Positions 1 to 8,126 are shown, numbered from the stretch's first letter. The stretch is 64,000 nt of DNA from Mesorhizobium sp. B2-3-12 (GCF_006442205.1 NZ_VFVR01000006.1:124001-188000); one strand, 5' to 3'. The notes: generated by a model from the letters alone, not told the origin. A program made the numbers and translations.

Positions 1-308
1 TCCCAGATTCCCTTGAAGCCCGGCCTCAGCACGAAACTGTCGCCGGCCCGCACGGTGCGGGCTTCGCCGCCATCTTCGGCAATCACCGAGACGCCCGAGA
101 GAATGTGGCAGAACTCCCATTCGTCATAGACGATGCGCCATTTGCCGGGGGTCGCTTCCCAGATGCCGGCATAAAGGCCGCCGTCGCGCTCCTCGACGTT
201 CCAGCTGCGGAATTTCGGATCGCCCGAGATCAGGCGATCCGGCGCGGGCGCGCCATGTTCGGCGTCGACACTATCGACGCCGACGGCAAGGAATTTGGGC
301 TCAGCCAT
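1..308 (-). CDS. Cupin domain protein (partial, C-terminus outside window)
   Basis: The visible 102 residues start at an ATG (306-308) and read off the left edge of the window. The middle holds a cupin-like beta-barrel segment: a W-x-I-V-Y-D-E-W-E-F-C-H-I-L-S-G stretch followed by a second block ending in R-A-G-D-S-F-V-L-R-P-G-F-K-G. This pattern fits the short single-domain cupins of the DUF861/EutQ-like group, which are usually about 115 residues, so little is missing. It lies 5 bp downstream of the metY stop on the same strand and is probably cotranscribed with it. The substrate cannot be told from sequence. Confidence 0.75.
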   Translation of the reverse strand, partial: MAEPKFLAVGVDSVDAEHGAPAPDRLISGDPKFRSWNVEERDGGLYAGIWEATPGKWRIVYDEWEFCHILSGVSVIAEDGGEARTVRAGDSFVLRPGFKGIW

Positions 309-313
309 GGCAA

Positions 314-1594
314 TCAGACCTTGGCGAGTGCCTGTTCGAGATCGGCGACGATGTCGGTGACATCCTCGATGCCAATGGACAGCCGAACCGTGTCCGGGCC
401 GGCGCCGGCCTTGACCTTCTGCTCGTCGGACAACTGCCGGTGCGTGGTCGAGGCCGGATGGATGACCAGCGACTTGGTGTCGCCGACATTGGCCAGATGC
501 GAGAAGAGTTCGAGCGCCTCGACGAATTTGACACCGGCCTCGTAGCCGCCCTTGAGGCCGAAGGTGAACACGGCGCCGGCGCCCAGCGGCGAGTATTTCT
601 TCTGCAAGGCATTGTTCTTGTCGCCGGGCAGACCGGGATAATTCACCCAGGCGACCTTGGGGTGATTGGACAGCCAGCCGGCGACCGTGATCGCATTGTC
701 GCAATGGCGCTGCATGCGCAACGGCAAAGTCTCGACGCCGGTCAGGATGAGGAAGGCGTTGAACGGCGAGATCGCCGGGCCGAGATCGCGCAGGCCGAGC
801 ACGCGCGCGGCAATGGCGAAGGCGAAATTGCCGAAGGTTTCGTGCAGGACAAGGCCGCCATATTCGGGGCGCGGTTCCGACAGCATCGGGTATTTGCCCG
901 ACTTCGACCAGTCGAAGGTGCCGCCGTCGACAATGACGCCGCCGATCGAATTGCCGTGGCCGCCGATGAACTTGGTCAGCGAATGGACGACGATGTCGGC
1001 GCCATGCTCGATCGGCCGGATCAAGTAAGGCGAGGCCAGGGTATTGTCGACGATCAGCGGCAGGCCGTGCGTGCGCGCGATGTCGCCGATCTTCTCGATA
1101 TCGACGAAGGTGCCGCCCGGATTGGCCAGGCTCTCGATGAAGATCGCCTTGGTCCTGTCGTCGATCTGGCTCTCGAAGGTCGAGATGTCATTGGTGTCGG
1201 CCCAGCGCACCTCCCACCCATAATTCTTGAAGGCATGGCCGAACTGGTTGATCGACCCGCCATAGAGCCTGGTGGCGGCAACGAAATTGTCGCCGGGCTG
1301 CATCAGATTGTGGAAGACGATGACCTGCGCGGCATGGCCGGAGGCAACCGCCAACGCAGCCGTGCCGCCCTCGAGTGCGGCGACGCGCTCTTCGAGCACG
1401 GCCTGGGTCGGGTTCATGATGCGGGTGTAGATGTTGCCGAACGCCTTCAGCCCGAACAGCGAGGCGGCATGATCTGCGTCATCGAAGACGAAGGAGGTCG
1501 TCTGGTAGATCGGCGTGGCGCGCGCGCCGGTGGCCGGATCGGGCTTGGCGCCGGCATGGACGGCGAGTGTGTTGAAACCGGGCGTATGGGTCAC
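314..1594 (-). CDS. metY: O-acetylhomoserine sulfhydrylase (PLP-dependent)
   Basis: 426 residues of the Cys/Met-metabolism PLP enzyme family, expected to make homocysteine from O-acetylhomoserine and sulfide in the cytoplasm. The PLP-binding lysine is K208 in the motif SLTKFIGGHG; D183 in VDNT should contact the pyridine nitrogen, and YTRIMNPT (residues 56-63) is the usual active-site tyrosine/arginine block. The length of about 430 and the N-terminal FNTLAVHAG favour the O-acetylhomoserine type (MetY) over the shorter MetZ type. The start is GTG (1592-1594), preceded by a GGGAGG ribosome-binding site. I looked for a SAM-II riboswitch in the upstream 150 bp and did not recognise one; a short inverted repeat (arms CCGCA/TGCGG, about 1701-1716) lies there. 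Confidence 0.9.
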   Translation of the reverse strand: MTHTPGFNTLAVHAGAKPDPATGARATPIYQTTSFVFDDADHAASLFGLKAFGNIYTRIMNPTQAVLEERVAALEGGTAALAVASGHAAQVIVFHNLMQPGDNFVAATRLYGGSINQFGHAFKNYGWEVRWADTNDISTFESQIDDRTKAIFIESLANPGGTFVDIEKIGDIARTHGLPLIVDNTLASPYLIRPIEHGADIVVHSLTKFIGGHGNSIGGVIVDGGTFDWSKSGKYPMLSEPRPEYGGLVLHETFGNFAFAIAARVLGLRDLGPAISPFNAFLILTGVETLPLRMQRHCDNAITVAGWLSNHPKVAWVNYPGLPGDKNNALQKKYSPLGAGAVFTFGLKGGYEAGVKFVEALELFSHLANVGDTKSLVIHPASTTHRQLSDEQKVKAGAGPDTVRLSIGIEDVTDIVADLEQALAKV

Positions 1595-1751
1595 TGAAAC
1601 CTCCCTCGATAACCTTCAAAATTCGCTGGGCATTCTTGGCGAAGCGCGGCCTCGAATGCAAAGAAGAAAATACCTTTCGGCGCCGATCCTTCGATCGCAC
1701 CGCAGGATAATGCGGCATTGTGCGGAATAATTTTGCGCCTCTGCGTGATGC

Positions 1752-2273
1752 CTATTTCTGACGCACGCCAAAACTCTGAAAACCCTGGCGCATCAGCGGC
1801 TTCTTCGACGACAGCACGCCGGAGTTGACGCCGGTCCAGCCGATCTCGCCGGAGAGCTTGCCATATTCGATCTTGGGGCAGCGATTCATCACCACCTTGA
1901 TGCCGGCCGCCTCGGCGCGCGCGGCCGCCTCGTCATGACGCACGCCAAGCTGCATCCAGATGACTTTCGGCAAGGGATCGAGTTGCAAGACCTCGTCGAC
2001 AATGCCGGGAACCGCCGCGGCATTGCGGAAAATGTCGACCATGTCGATGGGTTCGGGAATGTCTGCCAGACGAGCATAGGTCATCCGGCCGAGTATTTCC
2101 TTGCCGGCCTGGCCGGGATTGATCGGGAACACCGAAAACCCCTTGGCCAGCAGGTATTTCAGCACGAAATAGCTCGGCCTGACATCATTGGCCGACGCCC
2201 CGACCATGGCGATGGTCTTCACCGAATTGAGGATGCCGCCGATATAGGCATTGTCGTAGCTATCGTGATTCAT
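1752..2273 (-). CDS. CoA-binding protein (YccU-like)
   Basis: 173 residues, the normal length of single-domain CoA-binding Rossmann proteins of the YccU/succinyl-CoA-ligase-alpha-like family. The nucleotide-binding start is clear: V-K-T-I-A-M-V-G-A-S followed by a long helix and V-F-P-I-N-P-G. The C-terminal half carries MNRCPKIEY, typical of the family. The ATG overlaps the stop of the upstream ATPase gene by 4 bp (ATGA at 2270-2273), so the two are translationally coupled. The physiological role of this family is not established. Confidence 0.85.
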   Translation of the reverse strand: MNHDSYDNAYIGGILNSVKTIAMVGASANDVRPSYFVLKYLLAKGFSVFPINPGQAGKEILGRMTYARLADIPEPIDMVDIFRNAAAVPGIVDEVLQLDPLPKVIWMQLGVRHDEAAARAEAAGIKVVMNRCPKIEYGKLSGEIGWTGVNSGVLSSKKPLMRQGFQSFGVRQK

Positions 2274-3046
2274 GGCTCGTCCTCATACAACGCCTCAGCG
2301 AGAAAACCATCCGGGTCATTGCTGAAATCACGCAGCATGCGGAAGTGGTCCGTGTCACGAAAGTCGGAGGGCTCGAGCCCGAAGCGGCTGATGCGGAACA
2401 GCCGCGCGCCCGGACAGGCCATCAGTAACGGCGAATGGGTGGCCATGATCACTTGCGCCGTGCCCGACTGGTTCATGCGCCGCAGCATCTTGAGCAGTTC
2501 GATCTGACGCGAAGGCGACAGCGCGCTCTCTGGCTCATCGAGAATATAGATGCCTTGCCGGCGGCAGCGCTCCTCGAAAAAGCGGATGAAGCCTTCACCA
2601 TGCGACCAGGACAGGAAATCCGGCGGCGCACCGCCAGAATCCAGCGCGGCCTGGTCGAGATAGCGGGCCACCGAGTAGAAGGATTCGGCGCGGAAGAACC
2701 AGCCCGCGGTGACTTTTGGCAGCCAGTGGGCTCGGAATGTATCGGCCAGGGCCGCACCACTCTTGTCGATGGCGCCGGAATGGTCGACCGGGCGATAGCC
2801 TTTGCCGCCACCGGCCTCATCGTAGCCGGCAAGTGCGCCGATCGCCTCGAGCAGCGTGGATTTGCCGGTGCCGTTTTCGCCCACGATGATGGTGATCGGC
2901 GCCGTGAATTCTAGCTCGAATGCGTGGCCGCGGAACAGCGGCAGGTTCCAGGGATATTTTTCCCAGTCCGCCACGCGCCCGGGGTCGAGCAGGATGCGCT
3001 TGAGATACGGTGCCTTGAGCCGTGTCAGTTGCTTGCGATAGGCCAT
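2270..3046 (-). CDS. AAA-type ATPase (ABC-like, stand-alone)
   Basis: 258 residues starting at the ATG at 3044-3046, where homology to P-loop ATPases begins; upstream codons in the same frame look like shadow sequence. Walker A is GENGTGKS (residues 56-63), an ABC-like signature is WSHGEGF (145-151), Walker B is IYILDEPE (164-171) and the H-loop is ATHSPLL (200-206). This is the compact 'predicted ATPase' group, SMC/ABC-like in fold but with no membrane domain and no transporter genes nearby. It is coupled to the CoA-binding gene by a 4-bp overlap. No nuclease or other partner is adjacent, so I do not propose an OLD/Gabija-type defence role. Function unknown. Confidence 0.8.
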   Translation of the reverse strand: MAYRKQLTRLKAPYLKRILLDPGRVADWEKYPWNLPLFRGHAFELEFTAPITIIVGENGTGKSTLLEAIGALAGYDEAGGGKGYRPVDHSGAIDKSGAALADTFRAHWLPKVTAGWFFRAESFYSVARYLDQAALDSGGAPPDFLSWSHGEGFIRFFEERCRRQGIYILDEPESALSPSRQIELLKMLRRMNQSGTAQVIMATHSPLLMACPGARLFRISRFGLEPSDFRDTDHFRMLRDFSNDPDGFLAEALYEDEP

Positions 3047-3056
3047 CACGCGATCT

Positions 3057-3482
3057 TTATGCTTCGGGCAGCGAAATCGTGCCGTCCTCGGCGATCGGAA
3101 AGGCCGGATTGTGCGCCACTTCCCAGATATGTCCGTCGGTATCGGCGAAATAGCCGTACCAGCCGCCCCAGAAAGCGCGGCCCGCCGGCTTGACGATCCT
3201 GCCGCCGGCCTTTGCGGCCATGGCAAGCACCTCGTCGACCTCGGCGTCGGAACGGGTGTTGTAGGCGAGATAGACGGCGGAAGGCGCCTTGGCGAAAGCG
3301 AGCCCCGCATCCTCCTCGGCGCTTTCGCGCGGAAACAGACCGAGGATAGCGCCGCCCATCTGGAAGAAGGCGACACCGTCGGTGATGCCGGCATGGCGGG
3401 TAAGGCCCATCGCCTCGTAGAAACCTACGGCGCGATCCAGATCGTCAGTGGCGATGGTGATGATGGAAATGCGCGGTTCCAC
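3057..3482 (-). CDS. VOC/glyoxalase-family protein
   Basis: 141 residues with two beta-alpha-beta-beta-beta halves of the vicinal oxygen chelate fold: I-S-I-I-T-I-A-T-D-D-L-D-R-A near the start and F-W-G-G-W-Y-G-Y-F-A-D-T-D-G-H-I-W-E-V near the end, where H and E are the usual metal positions. The GTG start (3480-3482) begins right at the fold and lies 10 bp after the enoyl-CoA hydratase stop. It follows that gene in the same short operon. The substrate is not predictable from this family. Confidence 0.82.
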   Translation of the reverse strand: MEPRISIITIATDDLDRAVGFYEAMGLTRHAGITDGVAFFQMGGAILGLFPRESAEEDAGLAFAKAPSAVYLAYNTRSDAEVDEVLAMAAKAGGRIVKPAGRAFWGGWYGYFADTDGHIWEVAHNPAFPIAEDGTISLPEA

Positions 3483-3492
3483 GCTCGCTGTC

Positions 3493-4317
3493 CTATTCGT
3501 CGGTCCATTCCGGCTTGCGCTTGCCGATGAAGGCACCGATGCCTTCTTCCGCGTCCCGCGCCAGCATGTTCTCGACCATGACGCGGCCGGTATAGGCATA
3601 GGCGTCCGCCAGGCCCATCTCGGCCTGAGCATAGAAGGCTTCCTTACCGGTCTTGACCACCAAGGACGATTTGGAAGCAATGGTTTGCGCGTATTTGGTG
3701 ACGATCTGATTCAGGTATTCGCGTGGCACGACGCGGTTGATCAGGCCGAACTCCTTGGCGGTGGCGGCATCGATCGTCTCGCCGGTCAGAAGCATCTCCA
3801 TCGCCTGTTTGCGCGAGACGTTGCGCGACAGCGCCACCATCGGTGTCGAGCAGAACAGGCCGATGTTGACGCCCGGCGTGCAGAAGGTCGCTTCATGCGA
3901 GGCGATGGCCAGGTCGCAGCTGGCTACCAGTTGCAGGCCGGCGGCTGTCGCCAGGCCATCGACCTCGGCGATGACAGGCAACGGATGGCGCACGATCGCC
4001 TGCATCAGCGCGGCGCAGGCGGCAAACGTCTCTTCGAAGAAGGCCTTGCCGCGATCGGCATCGGCGCGGCGTGCCGTCATTTCCTTCAAATCATGGCCGG
4101 CGCAGAACACCTTGCCGGCCGCCGACAGCACGATGACGCGGACGGCCCTGTCGGCCTTGGCGCGGTCGAGTTCCGCCGTCAGCGCCACCATCACGGCGAG
4201 CGACAGCGCGTTGGCGGGGGGATTGGTAAGCGTCAGGCGCAGCACGCCCTTGTCCAGCCTTGTCGTGACCGGGCCCTCGTCGGCGGCGGCAGGCTTAATG
4301 GCAAGGATTTCGGCCAT
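3493..4317 (-). CDS. Enoyl-CoA hydratase/isomerase family protein
   Basis: 274 residues of the crotonase fold. The first oxyanion-hole segment is FCAGHDLKEM (about residues 70-80) and the second lies around VDGLATAAGLQLVASCDLAIA. The usual second catalytic glutamate position in FCTPGVNIGLFCSTP is replaced by residues typical of ECH-domain-3-like proteins, so hydratase activity is not certain. The ATG at 4315-4317 fits the family length; the longer open frame upstream runs into the divergent thioesterase promoter. In related genomes a gene of this type lies close to rplM-rpsI, as here. It heads a leftward operon with the VOC, ATPase and CoA-binding genes. Confidence 0.85.
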   Translation of the reverse strand: MAEILAIKPAAADEGPVTTRLDKGVLRLTLTNPPANALSLAVMVALTAELDRAKADRAVRVIVLSAAGKVFCAGHDLKEMTARRADADRGKAFFEETFAACAALMQAIVRHPLPVIAEVDGLATAAGLQLVASCDLAIASHEATFCTPGVNIGLFCSTPMVALSRNVSRKQAMEMLLTGETIDAATAKEFGLINRVVPREYLNQIVTKYAQTIASKSSLVVKTGKEAFYAQAEMGLADAYAYTGRVMVENMLARDAEEGIGAFIGKRKPEWTDE

Positions 4318-4471
4318 GGCTAAAGGTCTCCGCGATTCCGGTCGGGCTGGCACAGTATCTAATGACGGATCGGGTTTCGTCCAACACCATCGCTTGCGCC
4401 AGGACGATGTACATGTTGCCAGAAACGCCCGGCCGCGCCCATACAGGCATGACACAGAACGAGAGACCGAC

Positions 4472-4921
4472 ATGCCCGCCCAGACCAACCTCGAGCCGGT
4501 GCTGACCGCAGCGCAGATCAACGTGTTGATGGAAAGCGTCTTTCCTCAACTCAATGAGAATTCCGCCGCCTACGAAGCGATCGAGGTCTTTCCCGGTGGC
4601 TGCATTGTCCGGCTCAACGCCGGGGAACGACATCTGCGCCCCGGCGGCACGGTGTCCGGCCCTGCCTTGTTCACGCTGGCCGATATTGGCGGTTTTGTCT
4701 GCGCGCTCAGCCATGCCGGGCCGGATGCGCTCTCGGTCACCACCAATCTCAACATCAACTTCGTGCGCAAGGCCGAGGCCGGGCCGATCGACGGCCACTG
4801 CCGCATCCTGAAGCTCGGAAAGAGCCTGATGGTATTCGATATCGACATCGTCGCCGGCCCGGATGGACACACGATTGCGCATGCCACGGGCACCTATTCG
4901 ATCCCGCCGAAGCGGTCGTAA
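4472..4921 (+). CDS. PaaI-type hotdog-fold thioesterase
   Basis: 149 residues starting at the ATG at 4472. The protein shows the PaaI hotdog pattern: L-R-P-G-G-T-V-S-G-P-A-L-F-T-L-A-D (the region that supplies the catalytic Asn/Asp and Glu/Asp in the family), then VTTNLNINFVRKA and the closing strand I-A-H-A-T-G-T-Y-S-I-P. Such enzymes hydrolyse acyl- or aryl-CoA thioesters in the cytoplasm. It is divergent from the enoyl-CoA hydratase gene and upstream of the hicAB remnant. The natural substrate is unknown. Confidence 0.85.
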   Translation: MPAQTNLEPVLTAAQINVLMESVFPQLNENSAAYEAIEVFPGGCIVRLNAGERHLRPGGTVSGPALFTLADIGGFVCALSHAGPDALSVTTNLNINFVRKAEAGPIDGHCRILKLGKSLMVFDIDIVAGPDGHTIAHATGTYSIPPKRS

Positions 4922-4934
4922 TGGTTAAATCTGC

Positions 4935-4956
4935 TACATGATGTGTATATATATGC
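4935..4956. promoter_or_regulatory. Possible hicAB promoter/operator
   Basis: Immediately upstream of the hicA remnant is a small palindrome (ACAT-G-ATGT at 4936-4944) flowing into an alternating TATATATA tract at 4946-4953. HicB-type antitoxins with a ribbon-helix-helix tail commonly repress their own operon, and a palindrome overlapping the -10 region would suit that. Position and symmetry only; no binding evidence. Confidence 0.3.
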
Positions 4957-4969
4957 GCATAGGTGAGTT

Positions 4970-5157
4970 TTGCTTGAGCGTGACAGCCGTAAGATATTGA
5001 AGCGCCTCAAGGAGGATGGGTTTGAGGTGATTTCGATACGGGCTCACACCACAAACTCCGGAAGGGCGAGATCGTGCTGATTGTCCCACATCCCGAAAAG
5101 GACCTGCCAACCGGCACTGCCCGTGCAATTGCCAAGCAGGCTGGCTGGATCAGATAA
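4970..5157 (+). pseudogene. hicA: hicA toxin gene, frameshifted
   Basis: Two reading frames together spell a complete HicA mRNA-interferase-like protein of about 60 residues. The first half (from about 4976) reads ERDSRKILKRLKEDGFEVIS; the second half (from 5041) reads GSHHKLRKGEIVLIVPHP and ends KQAGWIR with TAA at 5155-5157. The switch occurs at the G run 5040-5042, exactly before the conserved GSHHK motif with the catalytic histidine, and is explained by loss of one G. The likely start is TTG at 4970. As written the toxin cannot be made in full. It sits 24 bp upstream of hicB. A sequencing error in the G run remains possible. Confidence 0.8.
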
Positions 5158-5181
5158 CCCGACTTGCACTGGAAACCCACG

Positions 5182-5580
5182 ATGAAAAGCTATTTCGCTT
5201 TGGTCGAAAAGGAATGCGACAGCGCCTTCGGCATTCGCTTTCCGGACATTCCCGGCTGTTTTTCAGCCGCGGACGCTGCCGAAGATATCGTGCCCAAAGC
5301 GGTTGAGGCTTTGCAATTGTGGGCCGAGGATATGCCAGTCCCGGAACCATCACACCACGAAGAGATTGTCGCCCTCCCCGATATACGTGATGCTCTAGCC
5401 GAGGGCGGCTACCTGATTTCCGTTCCCCTTATCGACAATGACAGTGCGGTCGTTAGAGCCAACGTGACGTTCGAGCGCGGCGTTTTACGGGCCATTGACG
5501 CCGCCGCGCGCCAACGCGGGGTCACCCGATCGGCATTCCTTTCCAGTGCGGCTCGCAAGGAGATCGAGGCAAAACACTGA
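5182..5580 (+). CDS. hicB: HicB-family antitoxin
   Basis: 132 residues. The N-terminal half (M-K-S-Y-F-A-L-V-E-K through FPDIPGCFSAADAAED) is the partial RNase-H-like fold typical of HicB antitoxins, and the C-terminal part (V-T-F-E-R-G-V-L-R-A-I-D-A-A-A onward) resembles a ribbon-helix-helix DNA-binding segment. The ATG at 5182 is preferred over an in-frame TTG at 5164. It follows the disrupted hicA by 24 bp. The gene itself has no visible damage, so the locus is now antitoxin only, unless the hicA frameshift is an assembly error. Confidence 0.88.
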   Translation: MKSYFALVEKECDSAFGIRFPDIPGCFSAADAAEDIVPKAVEALQLWAEDMPVPEPSHHEEIVALPDIRDALAEGGYLISVPLIDNDSAVVRANVTFERGVLRAIDAAARQRGVTRSAFLSSAARKEIEAKH

Positions 5581-5612
5581 ATTTGCCCGCGACGCGGCAA
5601 CTAGGCACGTGT

Positions 5613-5633
5613 GGTAAAATAATACCTTTTACC
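5613..5633 (+). terminator. Weak hairpin after hicB
   Basis: An inverted repeat with arms GGTAAAA (5613-5619) and TTTTACC (5627-5633) separated by 7 bp lies 33 bp after the hicB stop. There is no following T tract, so it may be a weak terminator or an operator rather than an efficient terminator. Confidence 0.3.
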
Positions 5634-5685
5634 TAGTCCGTTGTTTTTGCTATTATTTCTTCGCCGTAGAGCTTTTTTGATCTGC

Positions 5686-5714
5686 TTGACGTGCAGTTCC
5701 CCCTCGCCTATAAG
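5686..5714 (+). promoter_or_regulatory. Sigma-70-type promoter of rplM-rpsI
   Basis: TTGACG at 5686-5691 and TATAAG at 5709-5714 are separated by exactly 17 bp, a near-consensus housekeeping promoter. It lies about 140 bp upstream of rplM and points at it. A strong promoter is expected for a ribosomal protein operon. Confidence 0.7.
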
Positions 5715-5740
5715 CCCTCACGAAGCAGCGGCGCGCAAAG

Positions 5741-5763
5741 GCCGCCGTTTTGTTATTGGCGGC
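5741..5763 (+). promoter_or_regulatory. rplM leader hairpin
   Basis: In the predicted 5' untranslated region, GCCGCC (5741-5746) can pair with GGCGGC (5758-5763) around an AT-rich loop. Ribosomal protein leaders are often autogenously regulated, and L13 is known to control its own operon in enterobacteria. Whether this hairpin does so here is inference. Confidence 0.35.
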
Positions 5764-5854
5764 GGGGCACGTGCCTTGTCACCAATCCAAGCAACAAGAA
5801 ACGCCTTCCTTACCATTTGTGGATTGGGGAAGGTCCAAACCGAGAGCAGAAAAC

Positions 5855-6319
5855 ATGACAACCTTTTCGCAGAAGCCTGCGGATGTGGTGAAGAAGTGGA
5901 TCCTGATCGACGCCGAAGGTCTCGTCGTCGGTCGTCTGGCCACTGTCATCGCCAACCATCTTCGCGGCAAGCACAAGCCGACCTTCACCCCGCATGTCGA
6001 CGACGGCGACAACGTCATCGTCATCAATGCCGACAAGGTGGTGTTCACCGGCAAGAAGTTCACCGACAAGGTCTATTACTGGCACACCGGCCACCCCGGC
6101 GGCATCAAGGAGCGCACCGCGCGCCAGCTGCTCGAGGGCCGTTTCCCCGAGCGTGTCGTCGAAAAGGCCGTTGAGCGCATGGTCCCGCGTGGCCCGCTTG
6201 GCCGTCGCCAGATGAAGAACCTGCGCGTCTATGCAGGCGCAGAGCATCCGCATGTCGCCCAGCAGCCCGAGACTCTCGACGTGGCCAAGCTGAATTCCAA
6301 GAACAAGAAGGTCGCATAA
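5855..6319 (+). CDS. rplM: 50S ribosomal protein L13
   Basis: 154 residues, the normal alphaproteobacterial length. Family landmarks are [15 protein letters not shown] near the N-terminus, the HTGHPGG block, and [20 protein letters not shown] in the C-terminal half. The ATG at 5855 is preceded by a GAGAGCAGAAAAC leader. It is the first gene of the rplM-rpsI operon (1-bp spacing to rpsI) and assembles early into the large ribosomal subunit. Confidence 0.98.
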   Translation: MTTFSQKPADVVKKWILIDAEGLVVGRLATVIANHLRGKHKPTFTPHVDDGDNVIVINADKVVFTGKKFTDKVYYWHTGHPGGIKERTARQLLEGRFPERVVEKAVERMVPRGPLGRRQMKNLRVYAGAEHPHVAQQPETLDVAKLNSKNKKVA

Positions 6320-6320
6320 G

Positions 6321-6803
6321 ATGGCTGAGCTTTCCTCGCTCGCAGAACTGGGCGCCGCTACCGGCAACACCAACACGCAGGCCGCGGCCCCCGTCCACGT
6401 CCAGAAGCTCGACAAGTCGGGCCGCGCCTATGCCACCGGCAAGCGCAAGAACGCCATTGCGCGCGTCTGGGTGAAGCCGGGTTCCGGCAAGATCGTCGTC
6501 AACGACAAGGAATTCGCGACCTATTTCGCGCGTCCGGTCCTGCAGATGATCCTCAACCAGCCGATCATCGCCTCCAACCGTTCGGGCCAGTACGACATCG
6601 TCGCCACCGTCGTCGGCGGCGGCCTCTCCGGCCAGGCCGGCGCGGTGCGTCACGGCATCTCCAAGGCGCTGACCTACTACGAGCCGGCGCTGCGCGCCGT
6701 GCTCAAGAAGGGTGGCTTCCTGACGCGCGACAGCCGCGTCGTCGAGCGCAAGAAGTACGGCAAGGCCAAGGCCCGTCGCTCCTTCCAGTTCTCGAAGCGC
6801 TAA
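6321..6803 (+). CDS. rpsI: 30S ribosomal protein S9
   Basis: 160 residues. The conserved core runs from [16 protein letters not shown] to the basic C-terminus [17 protein letters not shown], whose last residues reach the P-site tRNA in the ribosome. The N-terminal extension of about 38 residues, rich in Ala, Thr and Asn, is usual in Hyphomicrobiales S9. It starts 1 bp after the rplM stop and is followed by a strong terminator. Confidence 0.98.
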   Translation: MAELSSLAELGAATGNTNTQAAAPVHVQKLDKSGRAYATGKRKNAIARVWVKPGSGKIVVNDKEFATYFARPVLQMILNQPIIASNRSGQYDIVATVVGGGLSGQAGAVRHGISKALTYYEPALRAVLKKGGFLTRDSRVVERKKYGKAKARRSFQFSKR

Positions 6804-6826
6804 GCGTTTCGATCTGTCCATATCGG

Positions 6827-6853
6827 AAAGGCCGCCTCCGGGCGGCCTTTTTT
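6827..6853 (+). terminator. Rho-independent terminator of rplM-rpsI
   Basis: AGGCCGCC (6829-6836), a TCCG loop and GGCGGCCT (6841-6848) form a perfect 8-bp GC-rich stem ending in six Ts (6848-6853), 25 bp after the rpsI stop. Confidence 0.9.
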
Positions 6854-6972
6854 GCTTTACAGCCTGTCGCGGCGAACCGGATGCGCCCGACCTACCGCAA
6901 GCTTCTGACAATATGCATGTCGTTGTCCCGGAACCGAGGTCACTTCCGGGTGACAGCATCAGATGCAGGAGA

Positions 6973-8031
6973 TCAATTGATGCTGGCGGTGTTCGCGGGT
7001 TCGATACGCTCACCCGATCCCGCGTAAGGCACGCGATAGCCATTCGCGGCCAGCCAGTCGATGGCCGCCTTCGGCTCGTCGGTCTGGATGATGGTGGCGC
7101 CGCGATCGGCCCAAAAGCCCCAGGCTTCGCGCGGCAGGCTTGCCTGGACCGCCAGTTCGTCGCCACGGCCGCCGGCAAGGAAGCCGCCCGGCTTGTTGAC
7201 GATGGCATAGGTGTCGGCCCAGATATGCCAGTCGCCCCTCACCGCCTCGGCGCGCATGCGGGTGCTGAACAGCGGCCCGCCGGTCTGGGTCAGCGTCTCG
7301 GCGCCAGCCCGCCAGTTGATCAGTTCGATGGCGCGCGGCGCGAAAGCATGGTCGACCCTCTCGGCGAAACCGGCATCATGCACCGCGTCATCGGCGAGGA
7401 TGGGCATGAACTGAACACCGCCGCCGATGGCAGCCATGGCGGCCTTCACCGTGGTGATCCTGTTCTGGTTCCACAGGTTTTCCTTGACGATGACCTGATC
7501 GGCCATGCCGAGATCCCGTGCCACCGCGATCATGCCCGGGAGATCGCCCACTTCGAGCTTGTTGTCGAGATTGATGAGAATCCTGTCCCTGGTCGCCATC
7601 AGCATTTCGCGCAACGTCGAGACGGTCTCGTTGGTGACGGCATGGGTGCCCTCGATCACCAGCCGGCATCTCTTCAATTCGGCGAGAGTGTAGTTGATGA
7701 CTTCGCCCTTGCAGGTCGTCGTCCGATCAAGCCAGCTGTCATGCATGACGATCAGCTCGCCGTCCTTCGAGCGCCTGATGTCGACCTCGACGATTTCAGC
7801 GCCGATCGCGATCGAACCTTCGACGGCGGCAAGTGAATTTTCCGCATAGAGCGTCTTGCCGGCCTGCATGCTGCCGGCCCTATGCGCGGCGACCATGACA
7901 TGGTCGCGCCACTGGTTGGCATGTTCGAAGCGGTCGAGTATCTGCCTGGCGCGGGTTTCGGCAGCCAGGGCCTGGCCGGAGGCGGCCGCCAGCGTGGTGG
8001 AAAGCAGAAAGCTCAGCCAGATCGTCCGCAT
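6973..8031 (-). CDS. Exported glycerophosphodiester phosphodiesterase
   Basis: 352 residues with an N-terminal signal peptide (M-R-T-I-W-L-S-F-L-L-S-T-T-L-A..., cleavage probably after A-L-A near residue 23). The GDPD TIM-barrel core is clear: AAHRAGS, then ENSLAAVEGSIAIGAEIVEVDIRRSKDGELIVMHD, with H, E, E, D and H as expected metal and catalytic residues. It should hydrolyse glycerophosphodiesters in the periplasm, releasing glycerol-3-phosphate. It is convergent with rpsI. No ugp transport genes are adjacent, so the pathway context is open. Confidence 0.88.
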   Translation of the reverse strand: MRTIWLSFLLSTTLAAASGQALAAETRARQILDRFEHANQWRDHVMVAAHRAGSMQAGKTLYAENSLAAVEGSIAIGAEIVEVDIRRSKDGELIVMHDSWLDRTTTCKGEVINYTLAELKRCRLVIEGTHAVTNETVSTLREMLMATRDRILINLDNKLEVGDLPGMIAVARDLGMADQVIVKENLWNQNRITTVKAAMAAIGGGVQFMPILADDAVHDAGFAERVDHAFAPRAIELINWRAGAETLTQTGGPLFSTRMRAEAVRGDWHIWADTYAIVNKPGGFLAGGRGDELAVQASLPREAWGFWADRGATIIQTDEPKAAIDWLAANGYRVPYAGSGERIEPANTASIN

Positions 8032-8126
8032 CGAGAATCGCTCCTTGCCGGATCGAGCCGGGGATAGGCGACCTCAGTGACATCCAGGTGAACGAAGCCG
8101 GCTATTGGTTGGCCGGCCCTGCCGAG

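Noticed and set aside
440-1597. Long plus-strand frame of 385 codons over metY
   Set aside because: It is antisense to a fully conserved PLP enzyme; its composition is the Arg/Gly/Asp-rich type made by reading GC-rich genes backwards.
1595-1751. SAM-II riboswitch upstream of metY
   Set aside because: The location is right for this order, but the conserved pseudoknot sequences are not present.
2270-3046. Stand-alone ATPase as a defence gene (OLD/Gabija-like)
   Set aside because: No TOPRIM, helicase or nuclease partner; neighbours are metabolic genes in a conserved setting.
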